Positions 50,287-59,751 of a stretch of DNA of 64,000 bases are shown here, piece by piece (positions within the stretch are counted from its first letter, which is position 1; every line of letters begins with the position of its first letter). The notes beneath the pieces are model-generated. The model was not told where the DNA came from and searched no databases. It worked only from the letters and a program-made list of their open reading frames with translations. Origin of the DNA: Flavobacterium sufflavum (lineage in GTDB: Bacteria > Bacteroidota > Bacteroidia > Flavobacteriales > Flavobacteriaceae); the NCBI RefSeq assembly GCF_004016525.1, contig NZ_SACJ01000016.1:40037-104036 (forward strand). Direction: 5' to 3'. The position numbers were made by a program, and so were the translations under genes.

Positions 50287-52221
50287 ATGAAAAAACATAT
50301 TTTTATTAAACCGGTAATTAATTTCTTCTTTATTGGTTTGTTAATTACTACAATCAGTCGTTTAGTATTGTTTTTCATTTTTATGGGACGTGTAACTCAA
50401 ACACCTGATTATTGGATGATTTTCCCTATTGGTTTGCGTATGGATATTATTCTGTTGTCGTATATCTCATTTTTACCAACTTTATTATTAGCCTTTTTAC
50501 CGGATAATTATTTGCAAAAAATAAAGAAGTTTTTCAGTTTTTATTTTATCACTTTTTTATTCCTATTGCTTTTTATGGAATTAGCGAGTTACGATTTTAT
50601 AAAAGAATACGATACACGTCCTAATAAATTATTGATTGATTATTTGATTTATCCTAAGGAAGTAGTGGGGACTTTATTGAAGAGTTATATGGCTTCGATG
50701 CTGTTTTCGTTTTTTGTTTTAGGTATTGCCTTATATTATAGTATTAAAAAAGCTGCTTTTTGGTTTTATCCCAAATTTGTAGCTTATCGTACTAAATTAG
50801 TGATGTTTCCTTTGGTAGCTTTCCTTTTGTTTTTTGGAGCGCGTTCCAGTTTGGTATCAAAAAGACCTATTAATGCTAGTAATGCTATCTTTTCTACAGA
50901 TCAATTGACTAATAATTTAGGTTTGAATTCATTATACACTGTTGGGTTTGCTTTGTATTCGCTTAAAAATGAAGTTAGTGCTGATAAGATGTATGGTAAA
51001 ATGGATGCTAATGAAGCCATTAGTCGTGTGAAAAAATATATGAATGTTCCTCCGGCTAATTTTACCGATGCTGATTTACCACTGATGCATTTGCAAAAAT
51101 CAAATGAGAAACTTGCAAAACCTTATAATGTTGTCATTTTTTTACAGGAAAGCCTTGGTGCGGAATATGTGGGGAGTTTAGGAGGATTACCATTAACATC
51201 TGAATTTGATAAACTGACTAAAGATGGAATGTTGTTTACCAATTTATACTGTACAGGTACCCGAAGTGTAAGAGGTATTGAGGCTGTGGTTACCGGATTT
51301 TTACCTTCGCCTTCTGAGAGTGTGGTGAAATTGAGTAATTCGCAAACAGGATTTTATACACTTGCTGAAAATTTAAGAGAGAAAGGATATCAAACCAGTT
51401 TTATTTATGGTGGGATGGCAAATTTTGATAATATGGCTGCTTTTTTTAATGGGAACGGTTTTAGTAAAATTATTGATGAAAAAGATTATGATGCATCTAA
51501 AGTTGCTTTTAAAGGTACTTGGGGGTATTCTGACGAGGATTTGGCTACCAAAGCCAATAGTTATTTTAAGTCAATGGGATATAAACCATTTTTTTCTTTA
51601 ATGTTTTCTACTTCAAATCACGAACCATTTGAATTTCCTGATGGAAGAATAAAATTATATGATAAAAAGAAAAACACGGTAAACAATGCAATGAAATATG
51701 CTGATTTTTCTATTGGGAAGTTTTTTGAAATGGCTAAAAAAGAAGCCTATTTTAAGAACACTATTTTTCTTGTTATTGCAGATCATAATACCAGAACTTA
51801 TGGTAAAAACTTAGTGCCAATCAATAAATTTCATATTCCTGCTCTGCTTATTGGGCCTAATGTTCCTAAAGGAATCGCTTATAAAAAGTTGTGTAGCCAG
51901 ATAGATATCGCACCTACATTATTAAATTTTATAGGAATGGATATTAACAATACTATGCCTGGAAGAAATTTAATGAGTTTAGCAGCTAATGTTCCTGGGA
52001 GAGCTATTATGCAATTTCATGATAATAATGCTTTTAGAGTTGAAAATCAGGTTGTTGTTTTACAGCCTAATACAAAACCGTTACAGTTTGAAATGAAAAA
52101 TGATACGGTGTTGATTCCTGTTAAGCTAAATCCTGAATTGGCCAAGGATGCTTTGGCACATGTTACAACGGCATCTTATCTGTATAAAGAAAGAAAATAC
52201 AGAATGAAAGGGCAAAAATAG
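50287..52221 (+). CDS. LTA synthase family sulfatase-like membrane protein
   Basis: 644 residues from ATG 50287; a TTG three codons earlier is part of a TAATTTTG box and is rejected. Five membrane helices occupy residues 1-190, followed by an extracellular sulfatase/alkaline-phosphatase fold: VVIFLQESLGAEYVGS (metal-binding Glu), LYCTGTRSVRGIEAVV with the nucleophile Thr, SNHEPFEFPDG and LVIADHNTRT. In Gram-positives such proteins polymerise glycerol-phosphate; in Gram-negatives they often transfer phosphoethanolamine or phosphoglycerol to lipids or glycans. Here the acceptor is unknown. Confidence 0.88.
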   Translation: MKKHIFIKPVINFFFIGLLITTISRLVLFFIFMGRVTQTPDYWMIFPIGLRMDIILLSYISFLPTLLLAFLPDNYLQKIKKFFSFYFITFLFLLLFMELASYDFIKEYDTRPNKLLIDYLIYPKEVVGTLLKSYMASMLFSFFVLGIALYYSIKKAAFWFYPKFVAYRTKLVMFPLVAFLLFFGARSSLVSKRPINASNAIFSTDQLTNNLGLNSLYTVGFALYSLKNEVSADKMYGKMDANEAISRVKKYMNVPPANFTDADLPLMHLQKSNEKLAKPYNVVIFLQESLGAEYVGSLGGLPLTSEFDKLTKDGMLFTNLYCTGTRSVRGIEAVVTGFLPSPSESVVKLSNSQTGFYTLAENLREKGYQTSFIYGGMANFDNMAAFFNGNGFSKIIDEKDYDASKVAFKGTWGYSDEDLATKANSYFKSMGYKPFFSLMFSTSNHEPFEFPDGRIKLYDKKKNTVNNAMKYADFSIGKFFEMAKKEAYFKNTIFLVIADHNTRTYGKNLVPINKFHIPALLIGPNVPKGIAYKKLCSQIDIAPTLLNFIGMDINNTMPGRNLMSLAANVPGRAIMQFHDNNAFRVENQVVVLQPNTKPLQFEMKNDTVLIPVKLNPELAKDALAHVTTASYLYKERKYRMKGQK

Positions 52222-52364
52222 ATTTTGAAAACAGAAGTTTTTTAGGTTGATTTTCAGGGGAATTACCTTTATAATGAGCCTGATACAAGAATGAGAATAT
52301 AGGTTGTATCTTTGCTAAGTAATACTAAAATAAAAAATAAGAGGGTGTAAATGATTTAATATTT

Positions 52365-52372
52365 TATATTTG
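52365..52372 (+). promoter_or_regulatory. Candidate -7 promoter box of accA
   Basis: TATATTTG exactly fits TAnnTTTG and lies 33 bases before the accA ATG. The preceding 185 bases are AT-rich with no other feature. Confidence 0.45.
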
Positions 52373-52405
52373 CACTTCCAAATAAAATAAAAACGCACAA
52401 ATCCT

Positions 52406-53359
52406 ATGGAATATTTAGATTTTGAGCTTCCAATAAAAGAACTTGAAGATCAGTTAGAAAAATGTCAAGTTATTGGGCAGGAATCAGATGTTGATGTAAC
52501 TGCTACATGCAATCAAATCAACGCTAAACTGATTGAGACTAAGAAGAATATCTATGAAAACCTTACCGCTTGGCAACGTGTTCAATTATCAAGACATCCA
52601 AGCAGACCTTATACTTTAGATCATGTAAGAGGACTTTGTGGAGATACATTTTTAGAGCTTCATGGAGACAGAGGTTTTAAGGATGATAAAGCCATGATAG
52701 GTGGTTTAGGAAAAATAGGTGGTCAATCTTTTATGATCATTGGTCAGCAAAAAGGATACAATACTAAAACACGTCAGTACAGAAACTTTGGGATGGCTAA
52801 TCCTGAAGGATATCGCAAAGCTTTGCGATTGATGAAAATGGCAGAGAAATTCGGTATTCCGGTAATTACTTTGGTTGATACTCCGGGAGCTTATCCGGGT
52901 TTAGAAGCCGAAGAGCGCGGACAAGGTGAAGCTATTGCAAGAAATATATATGAAATGGTTTTACTTAAAGTGCCTATTATTACCATTATTGTTGGTGAAG
53001 GTGCTTCAGGTGGAGCTTTGGGAATAGGAGTTGGAGATCGCGTTTATATGCTTGAAAATACTTGGTATTCTGTAATTTCTCCTGAGTCTTGTTCTTCTAT
53101 TTTATGGAAAAGCTGGGAATATAAAGAAAAAGCAGCTGAGGCATTGAAATTGACTTCTGCTGATATGAAAAAACAAGAATTAATAGATGATATTATTCCG
53201 GAACCATTAGGTGGTGCTCATTATGACAGAGAAACAACTTTTAGAACAGTTGAGCAATATATCTTAAAAGGATATAACGAATTGAAGGATTTATCAACAG
53301 CTGACTTAATTGCTCAAAGAATGGATAAATACAGTAAAATGGGTGAATTTAAAGAATAA
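52406..53359 (+). CDS. accA: Acetyl-CoA carboxylase carboxyltransferase subunit alpha
   Basis: 317 residues, the normal length. RVQLSRHPSRPYTLDHVRGL, FLELHGDRGFKDDKAMIGGLG, FGIPVITLVDTPGAYPGLEAEERGQGEAIARNI and EGASGGALGIGVGD are canonical crotonase-fold motifs that bind biotin and acetyl-CoA. With AccD, it transfers the carboxyl group to acetyl-CoA to form malonyl-CoA, the first step of fatty acid synthesis (and supply for the type III PKS). It is followed by a terminator and then dnaB. Confidence 0.96.
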   Translation: MEYLDFELPIKELEDQLEKCQVIGQESDVDVTATCNQINAKLIETKKNIYENLTAWQRVQLSRHPSRPYTLDHVRGLCGDTFLELHGDRGFKDDKAMIGGLGKIGGQSFMIIGQQKGYNTKTRQYRNFGMANPEGYRKALRLMKMAEKFGIPVITLVDTPGAYPGLEAEERGQGEAIARNIYEMVLLKVPIITIIVGEGASGGALGIGVGDRVYMLENTWYSVISPESCSSILWKSWEYKEKAAEALKLTSADMKKQELIDDIIPEPLGGAHYDRETTFRTVEQYILKGYNELKDLSTADLIAQRMDKYSKMGEFKE

Positions 53360-53381
53360 CGAACCTATTTTTTAATATTAT

Positions 53382-53413
53382 AATCCGAAGCCTTACCGTT
53401 TCGGATTTTTTTT
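53382..53413 (+). terminator. Terminator of accA
   Basis: AATCCGAA (53382-53389) pairs with TTCGGATT (53400-53407), followed by a run of Ts. Confidence 0.75.
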
Positions 53414-53501
53414 GGGTTATAAACAAAAAAAGACTAGTTATAAACATGCTGTTGTAATAACTAAACTGTGTTTTTTTTAAAATTTATATTACTTTCGTGG
53501 T

Positions 53502-55046
53502 ATGGAAAATTTCAAAAATGTTAAGCCTGTTAAGGTGGATAAATCTACAATTATAAACCTGGAAAAAGGAAAGTTACCTCCGCAAGCAGTTGAATTAGAG
53601 GAAGCTGTTCTGGGAGCAATGATGATTGATAAAAAGGGGGTAGATGATGTAATTGATATTTTACAGTCTGATGCGTTCTACAAAGAATCGCATAAACATA
53701 TTTTTGAAGCAATTGTTCAGCTTTTTACAGAAACGCAGCCTATCGATTTATTGACGGTTTCGGCACAGTTAAAGAAGAACGGAAAATTAGAGTTAGCAGG
53801 AGGCGATTTTTATTTAATTCAACTAACACAAAAAATATCTTCTTCGGCTCATATCGAGTTTCACTCAAGGATTATTCTTCAAAAATTTATTCAACGCAGT
53901 TTGATTCGTATTTCTTCTGAGATTATCGAAGATTCTTATGATGAAACTACCGATGTTTTTGATTTATTAGACAAAGCCGAGTCTAAACTTTACGAAGTTA
54001 CCCAAGGAAATATTAAACGTAGTTCAGAAACTGCACAGAGTTTAGTATTACAAGCCAAAAAGAAAATTGAAGAAATTAGTAAACAGGAAGGATTAAGTGG
54101 GGTTGAAACAGGTTTTACCAATTTAGATAAACTAACTTCAGGCTGGCAACCAAGTGACTTAATTATTATTGCAGCCAGACCTGCGATGGGAAAAACAGCC
54201 TTTGTATTATCAATGGCTAGAAATATGGCTATTGACTATGGTCATGGTGTAGCTATATTTTCTCTTGAGATGGCATCGGTGCAATTGATTACCCGTTTGA
54301 TTTCGTCTGAAACAGGTTTGTCATCCGAGAAATTACGTACCGGAAAATTAGAACCACATGAATGGACTATGCTAAGTACTAAAGTTAAGGACTTAGAAAA
54401 AGCACCATTGTTTATTGATGATACGCCTTCGCTTTCTATTTTCGATTTGAGAGCTAAAGCCAGACGTTTGGCTTCACAGCATGGTATCAAGATTATCATT
54501 ATTGATTATTTACAGTTGATGACAGCCGGAGGAAACTCAAAAGGAGGCGGAAATCGTGAGCAGGAGATTTCGACTATTTCCCGAAACTTAAAGGCACTGG
54601 CTAAAGAATTGAATGTTCCGGTAATTGCACTTTCTCAGTTATCGCGTGCGGTTGAAACGCGTGGTTCCAGTAAAAGACCTTTGCTTTCTGACCTTCGTGA
54701 ATCGGGAGCTATTGAGCAGGATGCCGATATTGTATCGTTTTTATACCGTCCTGAATATTATAAAATTGATGAATGGGATGATGATGAAGCATCTCCTACA
54801 GCGGGGCAAGCCGAAATCATGATTGCAAAACATCGTAATGGTGGAATCGAAAACGTTCGTTTGAAATTCTTAGGTCATTTAGGTAAGTTTGATAATTTAG
54901 ATGATTATAGCGGAGGTTATGATGACGATTTGCCTTCGGCAATGAATCAGGATGATAATTCGTATATCACTAAAAATTTACCTTCTCCTCATGAAGCTTT
55001 TGGAAGTAATTTGAATGATGACGACGATGATGATATGCCATTTTAA
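53502..55046 (+). CDS. dnaB: Replicative DNA helicase DnaB
   Basis: 514 residues. The N-terminal domain (PPQAVELEEAVLGAMMIDKKGVDDV) precedes a linker and the RecA-like C-terminal domain: ARPAMGKTAFVLSMARN (Walker A), VAIFSLEMASVQLITRLI, IIIDYLQLM (Walker B), VIALSQLSRAVETRG and DLRESGAIEQDAD. There is no intein, which is frequent at this site in other bacteria. The C-terminal 45 residues are acidic and disordered (DDDDDD-rich), a feature I associate with this group. It unwinds the fork and loads primase. Its promoter lies after the accA terminator. Confidence 0.96.
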   Translation: MENFKNVKPVKVDKSTIINLEKGKLPPQAVELEEAVLGAMMIDKKGVDDVIDILQSDAFYKESHKHIFEAIVQLFTETQPIDLLTVSAQLKKNGKLELAGGDFYLIQLTQKISSSAHIEFHSRIILQKFIQRSLIRISSEIIEDSYDETTDVFDLLDKAESKLYEVTQGNIKRSSETAQSLVLQAKKKIEEISKQEGLSGVETGFTNLDKLTSGWQPSDLIIIAARPAMGKTAFVLSMARNMAIDYGHGVAIFSLEMASVQLITRLISSETGLSSEKLRTGKLEPHEWTMLSTKVKDLEKAPLFIDDTPSLSIFDLRAKARRLASQHGIKIIIIDYLQLMTAGGNSKGGGNREQEISTISRNLKALAKELNVPVIALSQLSRAVETRGSSKRPLLSDLRESGAIEQDADIVSFLYRPEYYKIDEWDDDEASPTAGQAEIMIAKHRNGGIENVRLKFLGHLGKFDNLDDYSGGYDDDLPSAMNQDDNSYITKNLPSPHEAFGSNLNDDDDDDMPF

Positions 55047-55080
55047 GATAAAAGTGCTATATTTGAAATAAAACATTCTA

Positions 55081-56343
55081 ATGGTTTTTAGAAAAATAGC
55101 CTTACTTATTATTATCTTATTTTCTTTCTCGGTAAAGGCTTCATTTATTTTGTTGCCAATGGATGAAAATTCGCAGCAAAATCATTTAAAAGCCTATGGA
55201 ATTACTTATTGGTGTTTGGATAAAAAATATAAGGCAAGTTGGTTGCTTAATTATAGAGGAGGTTCTTTTTTATTACCCGATGCTGCCGAAATTCGAAAAG
55301 AGTGCCAAATTAGAGGCGTAAGTTTCGAAATTTTATCTGATAATGAACAACAGGCTATTTTAAACGAAATTGCAAGTCCATCCCAAAATATGGAGAATGT
55401 AATTCTGGAAAAAGCACCTAAAATAGCGGTTTATACACCTAAAGGAAAACAGCCTTGGGATGATGCTGTGACTTTGGTTTTAACCTATGCTGAAATTCCA
55501 TTTACCGCTATTTATGACGAAGAAGTTTTAAGTGACCAGTTGGTTCTTTACGATTGGTTGCACTTACATCATGAAGATTTTACCGGACAGTATGGTAAAT
55601 TTTATGCTTCTTATCGAAATGTACCTTGGTATATAGAACAAAAAAAAGATGCCGAAATTCTTGCTGCTAAGTTGGGTTATGCTAAAGTTTCGCAAGAAAA
55701 AGGAGCTGTTGCCAAAAAAATCAGGGATTTTGTTATCGGTGGCGGATTTATGTTTGCCATGTGTTCAGCAACTGACAGTTTTGATATTGCTTTATCAGCC
55801 GATGGTGTAGATATTTGCGAATCGATGTTTGATGGAGATCCTAGCGAAGCTAATTATCAATCAAAACTGAACTATAATAATTCATTCGCTTTTAAAGATT
55901 TTATATTAGAAAGAAGTCCAGAGAAATATGAGTTTTCAGATTTAGATATGACTGAAAAAAGAATTGTTCCTATGGAAAAGGATTATTTTACGTTAATGGA
56001 GTTTTCGGCCAAATGGGATCCTATTCCGAGTATGTTATGCCAAAATCATACCCAACTCGTAAAAGGATTTATGGGGCAAACCACTGCTTTTGATGCGAGA
56101 TTAATTAAATCTAATGTTTTGATTTTGGGAACTTGTGAGCTAAATGGTGAAGCAAGATACATTCATGGGCAAAAAGGAAAAGGAATGTTTAGCTTTTATG
56201 GCGGACATGATCCTGAAGATTATCAGCACAAAGTAGGTGATTCACCAACAGTTTTAGATTTACATCCAAATTCTCCTGGATATCGTTTGATTTTAAATAA
56301 TGTCTTGTTTCCTGCGGCAAGAAAGAAAAAGCAAAAAACCTAA
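55081..56343 (+). CDS. Exported amidotransferase-like protein (often annotated asparagine synthetase B)
   Basis: 420 residues. A signal peptide (1-20, ending KASF) comes first. The body reads AIAVYTPKGKQPWDDAVT-like alpha/beta sequence with VIGGGFMFAMCSATDSFDIALSADGVDICESMFDG, where the Cys-Ser segment after GGGF resembles the nucleophile elbow of class I glutamine amidotransferases and ThuA-like proteins. Database records for close relatives often read 'asparagine synthetase B', but there is no N-terminal Cys2 nucleophile nor a PPase motif, so that name is not supported. It probably acts in the periplasm. It follows dnaB by 34 bases and could be co-transcribed. Confidence 0.65.
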   Translation: MVFRKIALLIIILFSFSVKASFILLPMDENSQQNHLKAYGITYWCLDKKYKASWLLNYRGGSFLLPDAAEIRKECQIRGVSFEILSDNEQQAILNEIASPSQNMENVILEKAPKIAVYTPKGKQPWDDAVTLVLTYAEIPFTAIYDEEVLSDQLVLYDWLHLHHEDFTGQYGKFYASYRNVPWYIEQKKDAEILAAKLGYAKVSQEKGAVAKKIRDFVIGGGFMFAMCSATDSFDIALSADGVDICESMFDGDPSEANYQSKLNYNNSFAFKDFILERSPEKYEFSDLDMTEKRIVPMEKDYFTLMEFSAKWDPIPSMLCQNHTQLVKGFMGQTTAFDARLIKSNVLILGTCELNGEARYIHGQKGKGMFSFYGGHDPEDYQHKVGDSPTVLDLHPNSPGYRLILNNVLFPAARKKKQKT

Positions 56344-56748
56344 TCAATCCATTTTTAAACGATACATAAAACCATTTGCATCGGTCGCGATTATTTCTTT
56401 TGTATTGATTTGATCGCTGATAATTTCAATTTCTTTACCACTTTTAGCTTTTAGAATTCCAATGGCTATTTCGTTTTCAAGATTGATTACTCCATTTACA
56501 TTTTTTCCGTTTTCGTCTATTCCTGTAACTTGACGATCGTATTTTCGATTATTTGCTGGAGAATAATAATAAAACTGATGGTTATCAGTGAGGTAGTTTT
56601 TTTTCTTCGATTTATTGGACTCACAATCTTCCGATTGGTGTTTTATATCTAAAGTTTGTTTGTTATTATCTTCCTTTTTACAAGAAATAGAGCAGATTAG
56701 TAATCCAAAAAAGCTAAGCTTGAAAATAGTATTGATGTAGGTTGTCAT
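56344..56748 (-). CDS. Small lipoprotein of unknown function
   Basis: 134 residues from ATG 56748 (MTTYINTIFK); an upstream TTG is rejected. The signal peptide ends in the lipobox ICSISC, giving a mature N-terminal cysteine followed by a charged linker KKEDNNKQ. The mature part has DNHQFYYYSPANNRKYDRQVTGIDENGKNVNGVINLENE and ends in an alternating strand pattern. The family is unknown. It is convergent with the exported amidotransferase-like gene, their stop codons directly touching (56341-56343 and 56344-56346). It may be co-transcribed with 56778-57062, 29 bases away. Confidence 0.7.
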   Translation of the reverse strand: MTTYINTIFKLSFFGLLICSISCKKEDNNKQTLDIKHQSEDCESNKSKKKNYLTDNHQFYYYSPANNRKYDRQVTGIDENGKNVNGVINLENEIAIGILKAKSGKEIEIISDQINTKEIIATDANGFMYRLKMD

Positions 56749-56777
56749 AGCCAATTAGTTTAATGTTTTTAATAGAC

Positions 56778-57062
56778 TTAAGTGATTTTCACCCAATTGC
56801 TGGCAATCCAGTCTAATAATATTTCTTTATTGGTTTCTTCTTCGATTAAGCTATTTTGCAAAAAATATTCAACTTTTTGAAAACTGGCTTTCGTTTTTGG
56901 GACGCGATATTGTTTTAAAAATTGATTACAGAATTGAATAACTTCCACTTCATCAGTTTTGTTGATATGGATTTTATTTTCTAATGGAGGAATTAGATTG
57001 TCTGAATTTGGAGTTGCATTATAGCCAGCATAAGCTAAATCTTTACTTGAAAAATGGGGCAT
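56778..57062 (-). CDS. Small soluble protein of unknown function
   Basis: 94 residues, starting MPHFSSKDLAYAGYNATPNSD and ending LLDWIASNWVKIT. No signal peptide, no membrane helix. The middle (EVEVIQFCNQFLKQYRVPKTKASFQKVEYFLQ) is helical. It lies 29 bases upstream of the lipoprotein gene and 133 bases downstream of the response-regulator gene. It is listed because the codon use and intact frame resemble its neighbours; I do not recognise a family. Confidence 0.5.
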   Translation of the reverse strand: MPHFSSKDLAYAGYNATPNSDNLIPPLENKIHINKTDEVEVIQFCNQFLKQYRVPKTKASFQKVEYFLQNSLIEEETNKEILLDWIASNWVKIT

Positions 57063-57195
57063 TTCAATCAGTATTAATAAATTTAAAGACCAAATCTATT
57101 ACTAATAAAAATGATTTTTTTACGGAAAACCGTAAACGGAATATTTTTTTGGAAGGAATTCTAATAAGAAGCAAACGTTTAGTATGGACTTGATT

Positions 57196-57864
57196 TTAGA
57201 TTAGTCCCATGTCTTTTGCCATAGCAATTAGATGCACGTTGTTGTTTGCTTTGAAGTATATTTTTAGTTTGTTAATTCGTTTTTCAATACTGCTATTGCT
57301 ATTTGGTATTATTGTTGAATTTTTAAATTCAGTTGCAATTTCGTTTACCATTAAACCTTTTGAAAGTAATGTTAATAATGAAATGTCATAAGGCTCAATT
57401 TCGATTATTGATTTCTCGGTTAGTGTATTTGTTGTTTTTGGTAATAGTATTCCAGTTTCGTTATTGTAAATGCTGTTGATTGCTTTTTTGAGTTCCTCTA
57501 TACTGTTTCTTCCTTTTATCACGTAAGCATTAATTTCCAAATTGTTAAATAATGATTTTATTTTAAAAGATTTATCTTCAATGGAAAATACAATTGTTTT
57601 GATGCTAGGTTGAAAACTTTTTACAGCAGCAATAAGTTCTTCACCATTGATAAGCTTATTTTTTCTATGGTCTTGTTTAAATGACAAATCGGTTATTAAT
57701 AAGTCGAATGGCTCGTTTTCTGTCTGGGCTTTTTTAATTTTAATATAAGCATCATCACAGTATTTTACCTGCTGAATATTGGTTATAGATAGTTCTTCTA
57801 AGGTATGTATGATGGTTTGGCTAATAGAATCTAAATCCTCAGCAATTAATACTTTTTTAAACAT
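57196..57864 (-). CDS. LuxR-type response regulator
   Basis: 222 residues. The receiver domain has the acidic pair at 9-12 (AEDLD) and the phosphate-accepting Asp59 in LLITDLSF, plus Ser/Lys residues in IVFSIED and YVIKGRNS. The C-terminal LuxR-type DNA-binding region (SLLTLLSKGLMVNEIATEFKN to RINKLKIYFKANNNVHLIAMAKDMGLI) is somewhat degenerate between its two helices. It is 8 bases downstream of the histidine kinase gene; together they form a complete two-component system. The stimulus and regulon are unknown. Confidence 0.85.
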   Translation of the reverse strand: MFKKVLIAEDLDSISQTIIHTLEELSITNIQQVKYCDDAYIKIKKAQTENEPFDLLITDLSFKQDHRKNKLINGEELIAAVKSFQPSIKTIVFSIEDKSFKIKSLFNNLEINAYVIKGRNSIEELKKAINSIYNNETGILLPKTTNTLTEKSIIEIEPYDISLLTLLSKGLMVNEIATEFKNSTIIPNSNSSIEKRINKLKIYFKANNNVHLIAMAKDMGLI

Positions 57865-57872
57865 ATTGTAAG

Positions 57873-59603
57873 TTATATTGGAATGGACATATTTATTTTA
57901 ACTCCATTGTTTATTTTGTTATCAAAAGTGATTGTTCCGTTGACAGCTATGATACGATTTTCTACATTTTGAAGACCGTTTTTCTTGATTTTTTCGTCAA
58001 AATTTATGCCTATTCCGTTGTCAAAGTAATTTAGAAGTAAATTGTTTTCCTGCTTTTTAAATGATACAATGGCTAAACTGCATTGACTGTGTTTTTTCAT
58101 GTTTACTAAGAGCTCTTGAAGAACACGATAGATTGTTATTTTTTTAAAGTTTTCTATGTTTGTCCAGTCTATTTCTTCCAATCCGTTAATCATAAGATTT
58201 ATCGAATGAGTATCAAAACCCGATATCATGTCTTTTAAGTTGGATGAGAAAAGACTTCCTGTTTCGATTAGGTTATTTTCTCTCGAAATATTTCTTGTTG
58301 TAGCGTAAATACTATCTAGATTGTCAAGTAGTTTTTCGGCATTGTTAGGAGTGGATAAATCTTGAGTTTCTGCAAAAGCAATAGTTTGATAGATGTCATT
58401 GGCTAACTCATCATGCAGTTTTTTTGCTATTCGAATTTCGGTATTGTAGGCTGTTTGAATTTTTTCTTTTTTACTCTTCTCAATTAGATAGTAATAAATA
58501 AATCCCGAAACAATTATTATAATTACAATGATAAAAATAATTACTATGTTTTTGTTTTTTTCTAATTCCTGCTGAAGCTCTTTTTCGGCTTTTAGTTTGA
58601 GGTTTTCTTCTTTTTCTTTTTTCGAATCGTATTTTAGTTTAGCAAAATAATTCTTTGCCTTTTGTCTAACTTTAGTAATACTGTCATTAATACGGATATA
58701 ATTAAGGGAGTATTTTTTTAATTTTTCTCCGGTGCTATGTTTTATTAGAAGACTTAAGGCTATTAAACGATCGTCTGGATTGTTGTATTCTGAAGCTTTT
58801 TGATAAAGTAAATCAGCATATTTAATTGCTAATTTTTCATCATTTTTTAGGTAGTAATCATGCAAGTAAAAATAGTTGGCTGTTAAGCCATAATCGTCAT
58901 CAGCTGTTGAATCCATATTTAAATTCATTTGTAATGATTGATTTAAAAAGGTAATTGCTTTTGGATTTCCAATTTTAAAATAACAATAACCTAAATTGTT
59001 TAAAATACCAGAAGAATAATTTTTATTTTTTTTTATTTCTTTTTCCTTTAGTAAAGGAAGTAATATTTCAATAGCTTTTTTGAATTGTTTTTTTTCTTTA
59101 TAAATATAACCAATATTGATTATTGCCAATAACTTACGTCTTTTGTTAGTATTATAAGACATTGTTTTTTTGTAATAATATAGAGCGTCATCATAATTTC
59201 CTTGTGACATATAGTTAAATGCCAGCATATTGTAGAATTTCCATTTATATTTATCGTTATTTGATTTGTTCATGAAAGAAAGCGTTTCAACAATTGCACT
59301 TTCGGCACCAGAATAATCTCCTTGTAGTTGTTGAGATGTTATCAAAATAAACATTGTAATGGTATATTTTTTTAATTCTTTTTCAGGGTTAATTATAAGC
59401 TTAGTTTTATTAGCATAATAAAAAGCACTGTCATATTTTGAATCGTCATAAAATTTGTCTGCAAGTTTGAAGTATTTATCAACTTGTTTTGAATTGTAAT
59501 TTGTATTGTTAATAGCTTCTTTTTTTTTCTCACAGGATTGTAAAGTGAAAAAAATAATGATTAAAATTATATGAATAGGGAAGAGATTTTTTTTAAGTAT
59601 CAT
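57873..59603 (-). CDS. TPR-containing sensor histidine kinase (HisKA_3 type)
   Basis: 576 residues. The N-terminus looks like a lipoprotein signal (ILIIIFFTLQSC, Cys24 region), followed by about 300 residues of TPR units (for example YDDALYYYKKTMSYNTNKRR), a membrane helix at about 350-372 (NIVIIFIIVIIIIVSGFIYYYLI) and the kinase: phospho-accepting His in RIAKKLHDELANDIYQTI, N-box LQELLVNMKKHS, and the ATP lid YFDNGIGINF and KKNGLQNVENRI. The TPR part faces the periplasm and probably senses a protein or glycan. The response regulator follows 8 bases later. Confidence 0.88.
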   Translation of the reverse strand: MILKKNLFPIHIILIIIFFTLQSCEKKKEAINNTNYNSKQVDKYFKLADKFYDDSKYDSAFYYANKTKLIINPEKELKKYTITMFILITSQQLQGDYSGAESAIVETLSFMNKSNNDKYKWKFYNMLAFNYMSQGNYDDALYYYKKTMSYNTNKRRKLLAIINIGYIYKEKKQFKKAIEILLPLLKEKEIKKNKNYSSGILNNLGYCYFKIGNPKAITFLNQSLQMNLNMDSTADDDYGLTANYFYLHDYYLKNDEKLAIKYADLLYQKASEYNNPDDRLIALSLLIKHSTGEKLKKYSLNYIRINDSITKVRQKAKNYFAKLKYDSKKEKEENLKLKAEKELQQELEKNKNIVIIFIIVIIIIVSGFIYYYLIEKSKKEKIQTAYNTEIRIAKKLHDELANDIYQTIAFAETQDLSTPNNAEKLLDNLDSIYATTRNISRENNLIETGSLFSSNLKDMISGFDTHSINLMINGLEEIDWTNIENFKKITIYRVLQELLVNMKKHSQCSLAIVSFKKQENNLLLNYFDNGIGINFDEKIKKNGLQNVENRIIAVNGTITFDNKINNGVKINMSIPI

Positions 59604-59683
59604 ACAACGAAAATACAGATTTATCCGATGTTATAAAAATGATTTTTCTTTGTTTGTTAGGGTTCTTTGTCAGTACAAATAAA

Positions 59684-59713
59684 AAAATCCCTTATCGTTT
59701 GATAAGGGATTTT
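59684..59713 (-). terminator. Terminator of the thrS-infC-rpmI-rplT operon
   Basis: AAAATCCCTTATC (59684-59696), loop GTTT, GATAAGGGATTTT (59701-59713): a perfect 13-bp stem flanked by T- and A-runs, 39 bases beyond the rplT stop. Confidence 0.88.
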
Positions 59714-59751
59714 ATATAAGTAAGTAGTCTTAAATTGAGTTGATAAAACGT

